From: Amycolatopsis orientalis DSM 40040 = KCTC 9412
Lineage (GTDB): Bacteria; Actinomycetota; Actinomycetes; Mycobacteriales; Pseudonocardiaceae
DNA: 64,000 bases
Direction: 5' to 3'
NCBI RefSeq assembly: GCF_000478275.1
Contig: NZ_ASJB01000086.1
Coordinates: 1-64,000, forward strand
Shown: positions 45,598 to 54,020 of the stretch, in pieces
Numbering within the stretch: position 1 is the stretch's first letter
Layout: each line of letters begins with the position of its first letter
Made by a program: the position numbers and the translations under genes
Notes under the pieces: generated by a model
Database searches by the model: none
The model's input: only the letters and a program-made list of their open reading frames with translations
Told to the model about the DNA's origin: nothing

Positions 45598-48171
45598 CTA
45601 GACCCCGGCCTGCGAGTCGAACTCACGGGCGGCCAGCGCCCGCACGATCCCGGCCCGGCCTTCGGAAACGAGACGGCGCAGCGCCGCCGGGTGCTCCCCG
45701 GCCAGCCACGCGTCCGACGCCTCCACGGTCGACGGCTCGACCGCCCACGACGGGTACAGCCCGACCACCGTCGGCTGCGCCCGCTCGCTGGAGCGCCGCT
45801 GCCACACCTCGTCGATGACGTCGAAGTAGCGCGTCACGTAGTCGCCGAGCAGGTGCTTCTGGCCGGGGTGGGAGAACCCGGTGATCAGCGAGTCGCTGAC
45901 CGCGTTGGGCAGCTCGTCGTCGTACACCGCGCGCTGCCACGCGTCGGCCTTCGCCTCGCCGGTCGGCCGCAGCGCCCGCGAGCGCTCCGCCTGGCGTCGT
46001 CCGGCGGCGGTGTCGTCCTTGGCGAGTTCCGCGTCGATCTCGGGGTTCTCCGCCTTGCCGTGCGCGACCAGCGCCTGCAGCAGCCGCCAGCGCAGGTCGG
46101 TGTCGACGGTCAGGCCCTCCAGCGGCGCCGTCCCGTCGAGCCAGCCCGCGATGATCCGCAGCGTCTTGTCGTCGAGCACCGAGTGCGACAGCGAGTTCAC
46201 GAAGGCGAGCTGGTGGTCCGAACCGGCCTCCGCGCTCTGCGCCAGCTCCAGCAGCCGTCCGGAGAACTCCGGCCAGCCCTTGTCCGCCGCCCACGCCTTG
46301 TTCGCGTACGAGTTCAGCGCCGTCTGCGCCTGCAGCAGCAGCCGCTGCACAACGCCGACCTCGGTCTCGGTGTGCACGCCGCGCTGGACCAGCGTGACGA
46401 AGTCGCGCGCCTTGAGTTCGGCTTCACGCGTCATCTCCCACGCCGCCGACCAGCACAGCGTGCGGGGCAGCGGGTCGGTGATGTCGGCGATGCGGTCGAT
46501 CAGCGTCGTCAGCGACGTCGGGTCGAGCCGCATCGTGCAGTAGGTCAGGTCGTCGTCGTTGACCAGCACGAGCTTGCCGGCCGGGAGCCCGATCAGATCC
46601 GGCACCTCGGTGCGCTCGCCGTCGACGTCGAGTTCGACGCGGTGCTTGCGGACGATCTTGCCGTCGCCGTCCTCGTCGTAGACACCGACCGCGACACGGT
46701 GTGTCCGCAGCTCACCGGCACCCGGCTTGGCGCCGGTCTGCGTGACGGCGAACGCCGTGTACGTGCCGTCGGCGCCGACCTCGTAGCGCGGGCTCAGCGA
46801 GTTGAGACCGGTGGTCTCCAGCCACTGCGCGCTCCACCACGACAGATCCCGGCCGGAGGCCTTTTCCAGCGCGCCCAGCAGGTCCGCCAGGGTCGCGTTG
46901 CCCCAGGCGTGCTTGCCGAAGTAGACCTTCAGGCCTTCGAGGAAGTGGTCGAGCCCGACGTAGGCGACGAGCTGCTTGAGCACGCTCGCGCCCTTGGCGT
47001 AGGTGATGCCGTCGAAGTTCACCTCGACCGCGTGCAGATCGACGATGTCCGCGGCGATCGGATGCGTCGAGGGCAGCTGGTCCTGCCGGTACGCCCACGA
47101 CTTCTCGATGTTCGCGAAGCTGGTCCACGCGTTCTTGTACTCGGTCGCCTCGGCCTGCGCGAGCACACTGGCGAAGGTCGCGAACGACTCGTTCAGCCAC
47201 AGGTCGTCCCACCAGCGCATGGTGACCAGGTCGCCGAACCACATGTGCGCCATCTCGTGCAGCAGCGTCTCGGCGCGGCGCTCGTAGGCGTAGCGCGTGA
47301 CACGGCTGCGGAAGACGTAGTCCTCCAGGAAGGTGACCGCGCCGGCGTTCTCCATCGCGCCCGCGTTGAACTCCGGCACGAACAGCTGGTCGTACTTGGA
47401 GAACGGGTACGGGGTGGCGAACTTCTCGTGGTAGAAGGCGAAACCCTGCTTGGTCTCGGTGAAGAGCCGGTCCGCGTCCATATGCTCGGCGAGCGACGCG
47501 CGGCAGTAGATGCCGAGCGGGATCGTGCGGTGGGAGTCGGAGTACTCGTCGCGCCACTCGCTGTACGGGCCCGCGATCAGCGCGACCAGATAGGTCGAAA
47601 TCCGCTCGGACACGGCGAAGACGGTGCGGACGGCGCCTTCCGGGGTCTCTTCGGCCGACTCGACCAGCGCGTTCGAAATGACCTTCCAGTCCTTCGGCGC
47701 GAGCACGGTGAGCCGGTAGACCGACTTGAGGTCGGGCTGGTCGAAGCAGGCGAACATGCGCTTCGCGTCGGCGGTCTCGAACTGCGTGTAGAGGTAGACG
47801 CCGTCGTCGACCGGGTCGACGAACCGGTGCAGGCCTTCGCCGGTGTTCATGTACCGGCAGACCGCGTCCACGACGAGTTCGTTCGACCCCGCGAGGCCGG
47901 GCAGCTCGATGCCCTTGTCCTCGACGTACCCGCTGACGTCGAGTTCCGTCCCGTTGAGGACGGCCGACTCGATCCCCTCGGCGACGATGTCGACCCACGA
48001 CGCCTCGCCGCTTCTGGCGCTCGCGAACTTGATCGTCGTCTTCGACGTGAAGGTCTTCTCACCGGGACCGCCGCGGCCGTCGGTCAGGTCCAGCTCGATG
48101 TCGTAGGACTCGACGTCGAGCAGATCCGCGCGCAGCTTGGCTTGGTCTCGGGTCAGGTTGGGGGCGGGCAC
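45598..48171 (-). CDS. pepN: Aminopeptidase N (M1 zinc metallopeptidase)
   Basis: An 857-residue cytoplasmic aminopeptidase. It carries the GAMEN substrate-anchor (NAGAMENAG), the zinc site HEMAHMWFGD with the distal Glu in WLNESFATF, and the ERAP1-like C-terminal helical domain. It removes N-terminal residues from peptides. GTG at 48171 gives a start (MPAPNLTRDQA) aligned with mycobacterial PepN and has GAGGTG upstream; GTG at 48177 is the alternative. It matches Rv2467, and a divergent DsbA-like gene follows as in mycobacteria. Confidence 0.95.
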   Translation of the reverse strand: MPAPNLTRDQAKLRADLLDVESYDIELDLTDGRGGPGEKTFTSKTTIKFASARSGEASWVDIVAEGIESAVLNGTELDVSGYVEDKGIELPGLAGSNELVVDAVCRYMNTGEGLHRFVDPVDDGVYLYTQFETADAKRMFACFDQPDLKSVYRLTVLAPKDWKVISNALVESAEETPEGAVRTVFAVSERISTYLVALIAGPYSEWRDEYSDSHRTIPLGIYCRASLAEHMDADRLFTETKQGFAFYHEKFATPYPFSKYDQLFVPEFNAGAMENAGAVTFLEDYVFRSRVTRYAYERRAETLLHEMAHMWFGDLVTMRWWDDLWLNESFATFASVLAQAEATEYKNAWTSFANIEKSWAYRQDQLPSTHPIAADIVDLHAVEVNFDGITYAKGASVLKQLVAYVGLDHFLEGLKVYFGKHAWGNATLADLLGALEKASGRDLSWWSAQWLETTGLNSLSPRYEVGADGTYTAFAVTQTGAKPGAGELRTHRVAVGVYDEDGDGKIVRKHRVELDVDGERTEVPDLIGLPAGKLVLVNDDDLTYCTMRLDPTSLTTLIDRIADITDPLPRTLCWSAAWEMTREAELKARDFVTLVQRGVHTETEVGVVQRLLLQAQTALNSYANKAWAADKGWPEFSGRLLELAQSAEAGSDHQLAFVNSLSHSVLDDKTLRIIAGWLDGTAPLEGLTVDTDLRWRLLQALVAHGKAENPEIDAELAKDDTAAGRRQAERSRALRPTGEAKADAWQRAVYDDELPNAVSDSLITGFSHPGQKHLLGDYVTRYFDVIDEVWQRRSSERAQPTVVGLYPSWAVEPSTVEASDAWLAGEHPAALRRLVSEGRAGIVRALAAREFDSQAGV

Positions 48172-48338
48172 TGGCACCTCTGGTCATCGGTATCGGTTTT
48201 GGTTTCCAACTACAGGCATCCAATCATGTCGAGCCCGGTGCTGACGACGGGAACAACACCGACGGCCGCGATGTTGGCTCGCTGTGTAGCACTCCGTAGG
48301 CACCCGCTCCACCAGACGATGGCATTGGGAGAAACTTG

Positions 48339-48959
48339 ATGACCGCCCCGTCCGAGACGACCAAGGTCGACTTCTACTTCGATCCGATCTGTCCCTTCGC
48401 CTGGATCAGCTCGCGCTGGATCCTCGAAGTGGAGAAGCAGCGTTCGCTCGACCTGAACTTCAGGATCATGAGCCTGTCCGAACTCAACAGCGGCCGCGAG
48501 GACCTGCCTGAGCAGTACAAGGAGCTGTTGGACCGCGGCTGGGGCCCGGTCCGCGTCGCGACCGCGCTGGCGCAGAAGAACGGCGAGGAGGCCCTGCGCG
48601 ACTTCTACACGGAGTTCGGCACGCGCCACCACAACCAGGGCAACAAGGACATCCCGCAGGTCATCAAGGAGGCCCTCGAGGCCATCGGTGCCCCGGCCGA
48701 ACTGGCGGAGGCCGCGGAGTCGACCGAGTACGACGAGGCACTCAAGAAGAGTCACTACGAAGGTATGAATCCGGTCGGAATGGACGTCGGCACCCCGACC
48801 ATCCACATCGACGGGGTCGCCTTCTTCGGCCCGGTGCTCAGCTCGATCCCGCGCGGCGAGGACGCCGTCAAGATCTTCGACGGCGCCCGCGCGCTGGCGA
48901 GCTACCCGGACTTCTTCGAGCTGAAGCGCACCCGGACCGGGGACCTGAACTTCGATTAA
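48339..48959 (+). CDS. DsbA-family mycothiol-dependent reductase-like protein, one-Cys active site
   Basis: A 206-residue thioredoxin-fold/DsbA protein closely similar along its length to mycobacterial Rv2466c, a mycothiol-dependent reductase that activates nitro prodrugs. Shared blocks include [45 protein letters not shown] and [15 protein letters not shown]. The active-site CPWC is CPFA here (Cys18, Ala21), so only the nucleophilic cysteine remains. ATG 48339 follows GGGAGAA. Located between pepN and the rpiB region, as in mycobacteria. Confidence 0.88.
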   Translation: MTAPSETTKVDFYFDPICPFAWISSRWILEVEKQRSLDLNFRIMSLSELNSGREDLPEQYKELLDRGWGPVRVATALAQKNGEEALRDFYTEFGTRHHNQGNKDIPQVIKEALEAIGAPAELAEAAESTEYDEALKKSHYEGMNPVGMDVGTPTIHIDGVAFFGPVLSSIPRGEDAVKIFDGARALASYPDFFELKRTRTGDLNFD

Positions 48960-49759
48960 GGGGTCTCCAGCGCGGCCCTGGTGACATCGTCGGGGTAGGG
49001 GGACTTCGCGACGGCTTCGTCCGTCGTGAGCTCCCCTGCCTTGATCCGTGTTTTGAGCGCGACGAGTTCGCGCAACCCATCGCGGTGCTTCGCGATGAAC
49101 GCGGTGTCGACCGGGTCTCCGTGCCCGGCGACGATGATCTTCGGTTCCAGCGTGAGGATCGCGTCCATCACGCCTGTCCACCCGGGCAGCGAGCTGCCGT
49201 CGTTGAAGGAGAACGCGCTGAAGCCTGCTTCGGCGTTCTCGACGGCGTCGCCCGCGTAGAGGACCCCGGCGTCGGGCACGTGCACGAAGAGGTCGTGATC
49301 GGTGTGAGCGTGGCCGAGGAACCGCAGCACGACCACGCGACCGCCGAGGTCGATCTCGGCCGTGTCGGTGACCAGGCGGTCCGGCATGGTGAGCACCGTG
49401 CGTTCCAGCGCCTTCGCCATTTCGGGCCGGTTCTCTTTGAGGTAGTGCTCGATCCACTTTTTACGGGCACCCTCGCCGTACGTGGTCAGCTCGGGCAGGC
49501 ACGCTTCGTGCGCCCAGACGTCGCAGGGCAGGAACGCCGTGGTGCCGTAGGCGTGGTCGAAATGCGCGTGGGTGTAGACGACCGACCACGGCAGCGGGGT
49601 GATCTCCCGTACCGCCGCGGCGAGTTCGGCGCCCTGCTCGACGTCGCCGCGGACGTCGACGACCAGGCAGCGTTCACCGCCGACGACCAGGCCGACGGTC
49701 AGGTCCAGCTCCTCGTAGCGGCGGGCGTACACGCCGTCCGCGAGTTCGAGCCAAGTCAC
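48956..49759 (-). CDS. Metallo-beta-lactamase-fold hydrolase
   Basis: A 267-residue MBL-fold protein with the metal motif THAHFDH (His64, His66, Asp68, His69), then His150 (LGHAHTDHD), Asp171 (YAGDAVE) and His213 (AGHGDP). It could be a glyoxalase-II-like, lactonase or other hydrolase; the substrate is not evident. GGAGG lies 4 bases before the GTG. It overlaps comB by 4 bases (GTGA), so they form an operon, and its stop overlaps the DsbA-like gene tail-to-tail by 4 bases. Confidence 0.88.
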   Translation of the reverse strand: MTWLELADGVYARRYEELDLTVGLVVGGERCLVVDVRGDVEQGAELAAAVREITPLPWSVVYTHAHFDHAYGTTAFLPCDVWAHEACLPELTTYGEGARKKWIEHYLKENRPEMAKALERTVLTMPDRLVTDTAEIDLGGRVVVLRFLGHAHTDHDLFVHVPDAGVLYAGDAVENAEAGFSAFSFNDGSSLPGWTGVMDAILTLEPKIIVAGHGDPVDTAFIAKHRDGLRELVALKTRIKAGELTTDEAVAKSPYPDDVTRAALETP

Positions 49760-50499
49760 GAGTCCTCCAGAATTCCTTTGCGCAGCACCGGAACCGTGCT
49801 GCTCGTGTCGAGCCGTGCGGCGAGCGTCACGTCGTTCGCGTGCCCGGCCGCGGCCAGCTCCCGCCCTGAGGAACACTCTGCCAGCGCTTCGGGGATGTCG
49901 GTCGCCTCGGCCGCGATGGCCGCGAGGCGGGCTTCGGCGGACATACGGCCGTAATGGCTTAGCGCGGCGACGATCGCGCCGGCGCCGAGATGGTCTTCCA
50001 CGCAGGGCCGCAGCGGCCCGAACGTGCCTTCGTCGCCGAGTACGTCGATACCCCAGCGTTCCCCGGCCGGGACGACGCCGATCGGACGGCCGTCCGCGAG
50101 TCCGGCCGCGCGTGCGGCGACGGCGGAGGCGTTGCGCAGGCAGCCCGCCAAAACGTGGGCCCCCGTCGTGGCCGCGGCGTCGCAGAGCGTGGCCCCATTG
50201 GGGGAGGGGAGGGCGAGGAGCGTGCCGGAAGGGATTTCCGTCACAGAACAAGGCCGCAGGGTCCATTCGCCTTCACCCGCCAGGATGGCTCCGGCGGCCT
50301 TCGCTTCTTCCCCGGCGCGACGATCGCGCCAGCGGACGGGCAGCACACGGCCGCCGTTGCCGAGGACGAGATCCGTTGTGGTGCAGAAGGAAAGCACGTC
50401 GACGATGATCAGAACGGCGCAGCCGTCCTTCAGTGCATCGATGCCCTCGGGTCCCCATTCGAGTCTGATGTCGGATTCCCGCTGTCCCCAGATGTCCAC
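49756..50499 (-). CDS. comB: 2-phosphosulfolactate phosphatase-family (ComB) protein
   Basis: A 247-residue ComB-fold protein with family blocks VLIIVDVLSFCTTTDLVLGNG, ALPSPNGATLC, HVLAGCLRNASAVA and ERWGIDVLGDEGTFGPLRPCVEDHLGAGAIV. In coenzyme M synthesis ComB dephosphorylates phosphosulfolactate; actinobacterial homologues lack that pathway and probably have another phosphatase role. It is divergent from rpiB with 45 bases between starts. GTG 50499 is preceded by GGGGGT; the frame remains open further upstream. Confidence 0.8.
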   Translation of the reverse strand: MDIWGQRESDIRLEWGPEGIDALKDGCAVLIIVDVLSFCTTTDLVLGNGGRVLPVRWRDRRAGEEAKAAGAILAGEGEWTLRPCSVTEIPSGTLLALPSPNGATLCDAAATTGAHVLAGCLRNASAVAARAAGLADGRPIGVVPAGERWGIDVLGDEGTFGPLRPCVEDHLGAGAIVAALSHYGRMSAEARLAAIAAEATDIPEALAECSSGRELAAAGHANDVTLAARLDTSSTVPVLRKGILEDS

Positions 50500-50544
50500 C
50501 CCCAGAGCATGCCCGAGGCGCGCGGTGATGGCAGACTCCGCGCT

Positions 50545-51018
50545 GTGCGTGTTTACCTTGGCTCTGACCATGCCGGTTTCGAACTGAAGAACCACCTCGT
50601 GGCCCACCTCAAGGAGCAGGGTCACGACGTCGAGGACGTCGGTCCCTTCGTCTACGACGCGGCCGACGACTACCCGGCCTTCTGCATCGAGGCGGCCCGC
50701 CGGGTCGTCGCCGACGAGGGCAGCCTCGGCATCGTCGTCGGCGGATCCGGCAACGGCGAGCAGATCGCGGCCAACAAGGTGAAGGGTGCCCGCGCCGGCC
50801 TCGCGTGGAGCGTCGAGACCGCGAAGCTCACCCGTGAGCACAACCACGCCCAGCTGATCGGCGTCGGCGCGCGGATGCACACGGCCGAGGAAGCGACCGA
50901 GATCGTCGACGCGTTCCTCGCGACCCCGCCGAGCCCGGACGAGCGGCACGGACGCCGGGTCCAGCAGATCCTCGACTACGAGAACACCGGCTGGCCGCCG
51001 CCGCTGCCCGAGCACTGA
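50545..51018 (+). CDS. rpiB: Ribose-5-phosphate isomerase B
   Basis: A 157-residue RpiB/LacAB sugar-phosphate isomerase of the pentose phosphate pathway (ribose-5-P to ribulose-5-P). It shows the family start RVYLGSDHAGFELKNHL, the active-site loop VVGGSGNGEQIAANKVKG, and AWSVETAKLTREHNHAQLIG. It aligns closely with Rv2465c. The GTG at 50545 gives the family N-terminus; its ribosome site is weak. nei2 starts 1 base after its stop. Confidence 0.93.
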   Translation: MRVYLGSDHAGFELKNHLVAHLKEQGHDVEDVGPFVYDAADDYPAFCIEAARRVVADEGSLGIVVGGSGNGEQIAANKVKGARAGLAWSVETAKLTREHNHAQLIGVGARMHTAEEATEIVDAFLATPPSPDERHGRRVQQILDYENTGWPPPLPEH

Positions 51019-51019
51019 C

Positions 51020-51829
51020 ATGCCCGAGGGGCACACGCTCCATCGCCTGGCACGTCTGCACAAACGCCGTTTCGCCGGTCACCCGGTCGAAGTGAGCAGC
51101 CCGCAGGGACGGTTCGCCACCGAAGCGTCCCGTTTGGACGGCCGGGTGCTGGTGAAGGCCGAGGCGTACGGGAAGCACCTGTTCCACGACTACGGTCCAC
51201 ACGGGACGGTGCACATCCACCTCGGCCTCTACGGCACGTTCTCCGACGACGCCCTGCCGGTTTCGGAACCGGTGGGACAGGTGCGGATGCGGCTGATCGG
51301 TCCGACGCATTCGGCCGACCTGCGCGGCCCGAACCGGTGCGAACTCCTGGACGCGCCGCAGGTCGACGCGATCAAGGCCCGGCTGGGCCCGGATCCGCTG
51401 CGCCGAGACGCGAAACCGGACAAGGCGTGGGAGCGGATCTCGCGGTCGAAGACGTCGATCGCGGCACTGCTGATGGATCAGTCGGTGCTGGCGGGTGTCG
51501 GCAACGTGTATCGCGCCGAGGTGCTGTTCCGGCACGGTGTCGCCCCGCTCGTCCCGGGTCGCGCGCTCGATCGCGGGCTGTGGGACGACCTGTGGGCGGA
51601 TCTCGTGACGCTCATGCGGCACGGTGTCCGGGTGGGACGGATCGACACGGTCGCGCCGGAGCATCTGCCCGAGGTCACCGGCCGCGCGCCGCGGCAGGAC
51701 CGGCACGGGGGCGAGGTCTACGTCTACCGCCGCGAAGGGCTGCCGTGTCTCGTCTGCGGGACGGCGGTGCTGCGCAGCGACCTGGCCGCGCGGAACCTCT
51801 TCTGGTGCCCCACCTGCCAGCCGGGCTGA
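51020..51829 (+). CDS. nei2: Endonuclease VIII-type DNA glycosylase (Fpg/Nei family)
   Basis: A 269-residue base-excision repair enzyme for oxidised pyrimidines. The catalytic N-terminal Pro (mature MPEGHTLHR, Pro2-Glu3) and the helix-two-turn-helix (DQSVLAGVGNVYRAEVLF) are present. A C-terminal zinc finger has Cys243, Cys246, Cys263 and Cys266 with the RN segment before it (AARNLFWC). It corresponds to Rv2464c, Nei2 in mycobacteria, and is translationally linked to rpiB. Confidence 0.92.
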   Translation: MPEGHTLHRLARLHKRRFAGHPVEVSSPQGRFATEASRLDGRVLVKAEAYGKHLFHDYGPHGTVHIHLGLYGTFSDDALPVSEPVGQVRMRLIGPTHSADLRGPNRCELLDAPQVDAIKARLGPDPLRRDAKPDKAWERISRSKTSIAALLMDQSVLAGVGNVYRAEVLFRHGVAPLVPGRALDRGLWDDLWADLVTLMRHGVRVGRIDTVAPEHLPEVTGRAPRQDRHGGEVYVYRREGLPCLVCGTAVLRSDLAARNLFWCPTCQPG

Positions 51830-51864
51830 CGGCCGCGGACCTCGGTCCCGGATGCCACGTGGTC

Positions 51865-51908
51865 TCGTGAGTGGTAATGACGGTTAGAACCGTCATTACC
51901 ACTCACGA
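51865..51908. terminator. Family A palindrome, 21-bp stem
   Basis: Arms 51865-51885 and 51888-51908 with centre AG; sequence equals the 13493 copy except the centre is reversed. It lies 36 bases after the nei2 stop. Confidence 0.8.
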
Positions 51909-51928
51909 CCGGGATTCGGCAGGTATGC

Positions 51929-52013
51929 GGGGCTGAAGGGCGCCTTCCCCGCATCTCACGCGGCGAAGGGCGCTTTCCCTGCATGCGACGCGGGGAAGGC
52001 GCCCTTCAGCCCC
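51929..52013. terminator. Family C three-arm palindrome, 24-bp outer stem
   Basis: Outer arms 51929-51952 and 51990-52013 are perfectly complementary (GGGGCTGAAGGGCGCC...). The middle arm GGCGAAGGGCGCTTTCCC can compete for the same right arm. The middle segment CATCTCACGCGGCGAAGGG is identical to that in the 40011-40095 copy. Confidence 0.8.
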
Positions 52014-52067
52014 AAACCGCAGCCGAGCCCGACATCGCAGTAGTCGACTACTTGCGAGGTATGGCCT

Positions 52068-52115
52068 GGTCGTGAGTGGTAAGTGTCGTTAGAACGACAC
52101 TCACCACTCACGACC
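52068..52115. terminator. Family A variant palindrome, 23-base arms
   Basis: Arms 52068-52090 and 52093-52115 (GGTCGTGAGTGGTAAGTGTC...) pair with one mismatch around AG. The outer GTGAGTGGTAA is shared with family A; the inner part differs. Confidence 0.75.
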
Positions 52116-52152
52116 ACCTGCACCGACGAATCACCGCGGCCTGGGTCCCGAA

Positions 52153-52207
52153 CGCTATGAAAGGTCCTTTCCTCGCAAATTTTGCAAGGAAAGGACCTTT
52201 CATAGCG
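52153..52207. terminator. Family D palindrome (core GCAAATTTTGC), 27-base arms
   Basis: Arms 52153-52179 and 52181-52207 pair with one mismatch around one base. It ends 21 bases before the stop of the minus-strand gene at 52228. Confidence 0.8.
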
Positions 52208-52227
52208 CTTGAAAAGAGCGAAGCGGG

Positions 52228-53013
52228 CTAGAAGTCGAACCCGCCGCCGTCGAAGCCACCGCCGTCAAAACCGCCACCGTCGAAGCCGCCGCCATCGAAG
52301 CCACCGGCGTCCCCGCCCATGTCACCACCGGCGTCGCCGCCCGCGTCCGCGGCCGCGTCCTCCTGCCCGGCGTCGTACCCCGACTCCCAGGCCGAAGCGC
52401 TCGCGACGCCCGCCATGCCGGAGAACATCGCGCTGAACAGCAGCATCGAACCGAGACCCCAGGCACCGGCGACGAGCGCGGGCTTCCACCACGGCTCGCT
52501 GTACCAGCCCTGCGGCACCGGACGGCCCGCCACGCGCCCACCGGGGTAGTAGTGCGGCGTTCGCTGGCTCGGGTCCGGCGAAGCCTCGTAGTGCTCGCCT
52601 TCGACGTCGACCGAGCGGTACTCGGTGACCTTGCCGGCCCGGTCGCGCTCTTCGCTGCCGGGCAATTCCGGACCGGGGTCCATGCCCATCGCGACGCGGG
52701 CCGCGCGGACGTAGTAAAGACCCTCGATGGCGGTCTCACGCACCAGACGAGCCTGTTCGACGGTCTGCGCCTGCTCCATCTGGGAGCCCGCCGCGGTGAA
52801 GCGTTCGGACGCGTCCGCCATGGCCTGCTGGGAGGCGGTGTCCGTGCCGGTGATGTTCATGACCTGACCGCCGAGCCGCTCGACGAGGCGCCGTGCGTCC
52901 GCCTTCGCGTCGTCCAGCTGGCGCTTCTTGGCCGCCGCCTGGGATTTCGCGAAGTAGATGCCGCCGCCGACCACGACGGCGAGGAGCACGATCAGGAAGA
53001 TCGCGGTGCCCAT
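52228..53013 (-). CDS. Membrane-anchored DUF1542-like protein with GGFDG-repeat tail
   Basis: A 261-residue protein with an N-terminal membrane helix (TAIFLIVLLAVVVGGGIYFA), a helical region (about 22-110), a second hydrophobic segment (LVAGAWGLGSMLLFSAMFSG, about 185-205), an Asp/Gly/Ala linker, and a C-terminal run of GGFDG repeats ending GFDF. Similar Gly-Phe-Asp tails occur in actinobacterial TPM and DUF1542 proteins. Function unknown. GGAG lies 7 bases before the ATG. Confidence 0.78.
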   Translation of the reverse strand: MGTAIFLIVLLAVVVGGGIYFAKSQAAAKKRQLDDAKADARRLVERLGGQVMNITGTDTASQQAMADASERFTAAGSQMEQAQTVEQARLVRETAIEGLYYVRAARVAMGMDPGPELPGSEERDRAGKVTEYRSVDVEGEHYEASPDPSQRTPHYYPGGRVAGRPVPQGWYSEPWWKPALVAGAWGLGSMLLFSAMFSGMAGVASASAWESGYDAGQEDAAADAGGDAGGDMGGDAGGFDGGGFDGGGFDGGGFDGGGFDF

Positions 53014-53118
53014 GGGTTCACTCCAGGAATCGTTCGGCCTTTGCCCGGACAACGCGGGGTGGGTGCCGGGGGTTCCCGGCGAGTGCTCCCGGTCACCGCG
53101 GGCACTGGCGGGAGAAAC

Positions 53119-53132
53119 TAGAACACGTTATA
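53119..53132. promoter_or_regulatory. KstR-like operator
   Basis: TAGAACACGTTATA fits TnnAACnnGTTnnA, the consensus of the TetR-type sterol-catabolism regulator KstR, at every fixed position. It ends 10 bases before the F420 oxidoreductase ATG. Confidence 0.55.
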
Positions 53133-53142
53133 GTTCGGCTCC

Positions 53143-54018
53143 ATGAAGTTCACCCTGTCGATCGCGATGAATCCGCTCGATCAGCTGGGCGAGCTCGCCC
53201 GCGCCGCCGAAGAGGCGGGGTTCTCCTCGATCGCGCTCCCGGATTCCCTGTTCTATTCCGAAACCGTCTCGGCCGACTATCCGTACACGCCCGACGGCAG
53301 TCGTTTCTGGACCGAGGAGACGCCCTGGGCCGATCCGCTGATCGCGGCCGCCTCGATGGGCGCGGTCACCGAACGGCTCACCTTCTACACCTCCGTGCTC
53401 AAACTCGGCTCCCGCAACCCGGTCCTGCTGGCGCGTCAGGTCAACTCGGTCGCGGCGCTGACCGGCGGCCGGTTCGGGCTCGGGCTCGGCGTCGGCTGGT
53501 CGCCGGAGGAGTTCCGCTGGTGCGGAGCGCCGTACGAGAAGCGCGGCAAACGCGTGGACGAGGCGATCGACGTCCTGCGGCTGATCCTCGACGGCGGGAT
53601 GGTCGAGTTCCACGGCGAGTTCTTCGACTTCGACAAGCTCCGGATGAGCCCGACGCCGCCGTCACGGGTGCCGTTCTACATCGGCGGCCACACCGAGGTC
53701 GCGCTGCGCCGGGCCGCCCGCGTCGGGGACGGCTGGTCCTCGGCGATGATGAAGTTCGACGACCTGCGCGACACCATCACCCGGCTGCGCGCCCTGCTGG
53801 CCGAACAGGGCCGCGCCGACGTCCCCTTCGAGTATCAGGCCGTCTGCATCGACAAGTTCGGCCTCGACGGCTACCGCGAGCAGGGCGACATCGGCGTCAC
53901 CGACATCATCACCATGCCGTGGGTCTTCGACGGTCTCGGCTTCGACGCCGAAGTCGGCCCGAAACTCGATTCCATCAAGAAGTTCGGCGACGAGATCATC
54001 GCGAAGATCGGAGACTGA
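53143..54018 (+). CDS. LLM-class F420-dependent oxidoreductase
   Basis: A 291-residue luciferase-like (beta/alpha)8 barrel. It has LDQLGELARAAEEAGFSSIALPD at the start, GGRFGLGLGVGWSPEEF and FYIGGHTEVALRRAARVGDGW, typical of the F420-dependent TIGR03619-like group. It likely reduces or oxidises a lipid or steroid-type intermediate with coenzyme F420. The KstR-like box directly upstream supports that, but the substrate is not known. A SnoaL-like gene follows 2 bases after its stop. Confidence 0.88.
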   Translation: MKFTLSIAMNPLDQLGELARAAEEAGFSSIALPDSLFYSETVSADYPYTPDGSRFWTEETPWADPLIAAASMGAVTERLTFYTSVLKLGSRNPVLLARQVNSVAALTGGRFGLGLGVGWSPEEFRWCGAPYEKRGKRVDEAIDVLRLILDGGMVEFHGEFFDFDKLRMSPTPPSRVPFYIGGHTEVALRRAARVGDGWSSAMMKFDDLRDTITRLRALLAEQGRADVPFEYQAVCIDKFGLDGYREQGDIGVTDIITMPWVFDGLGFDAEVGPKLDSIKKFGDEIIAKIGD

Positions 54019-54020
54019 GC

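Larger units (their letters stand above)
51830..52227. other. 398-base convergent intergenic region packed with four palindromes
   Basis: No ORF. It holds, in order, family A (51865-51908), family C (51929-52013), a family A variant (52068-52115) and family D (52153-52207), together about 60 percent of the region, between nei2 (plus) and the DUF1542-like gene (minus). Confidence 0.85.

Noticed and set aside
45691-48339. 882-residue plus-strand ORF
   Set aside because: Antisense shadow of pepN, without start site or domain.
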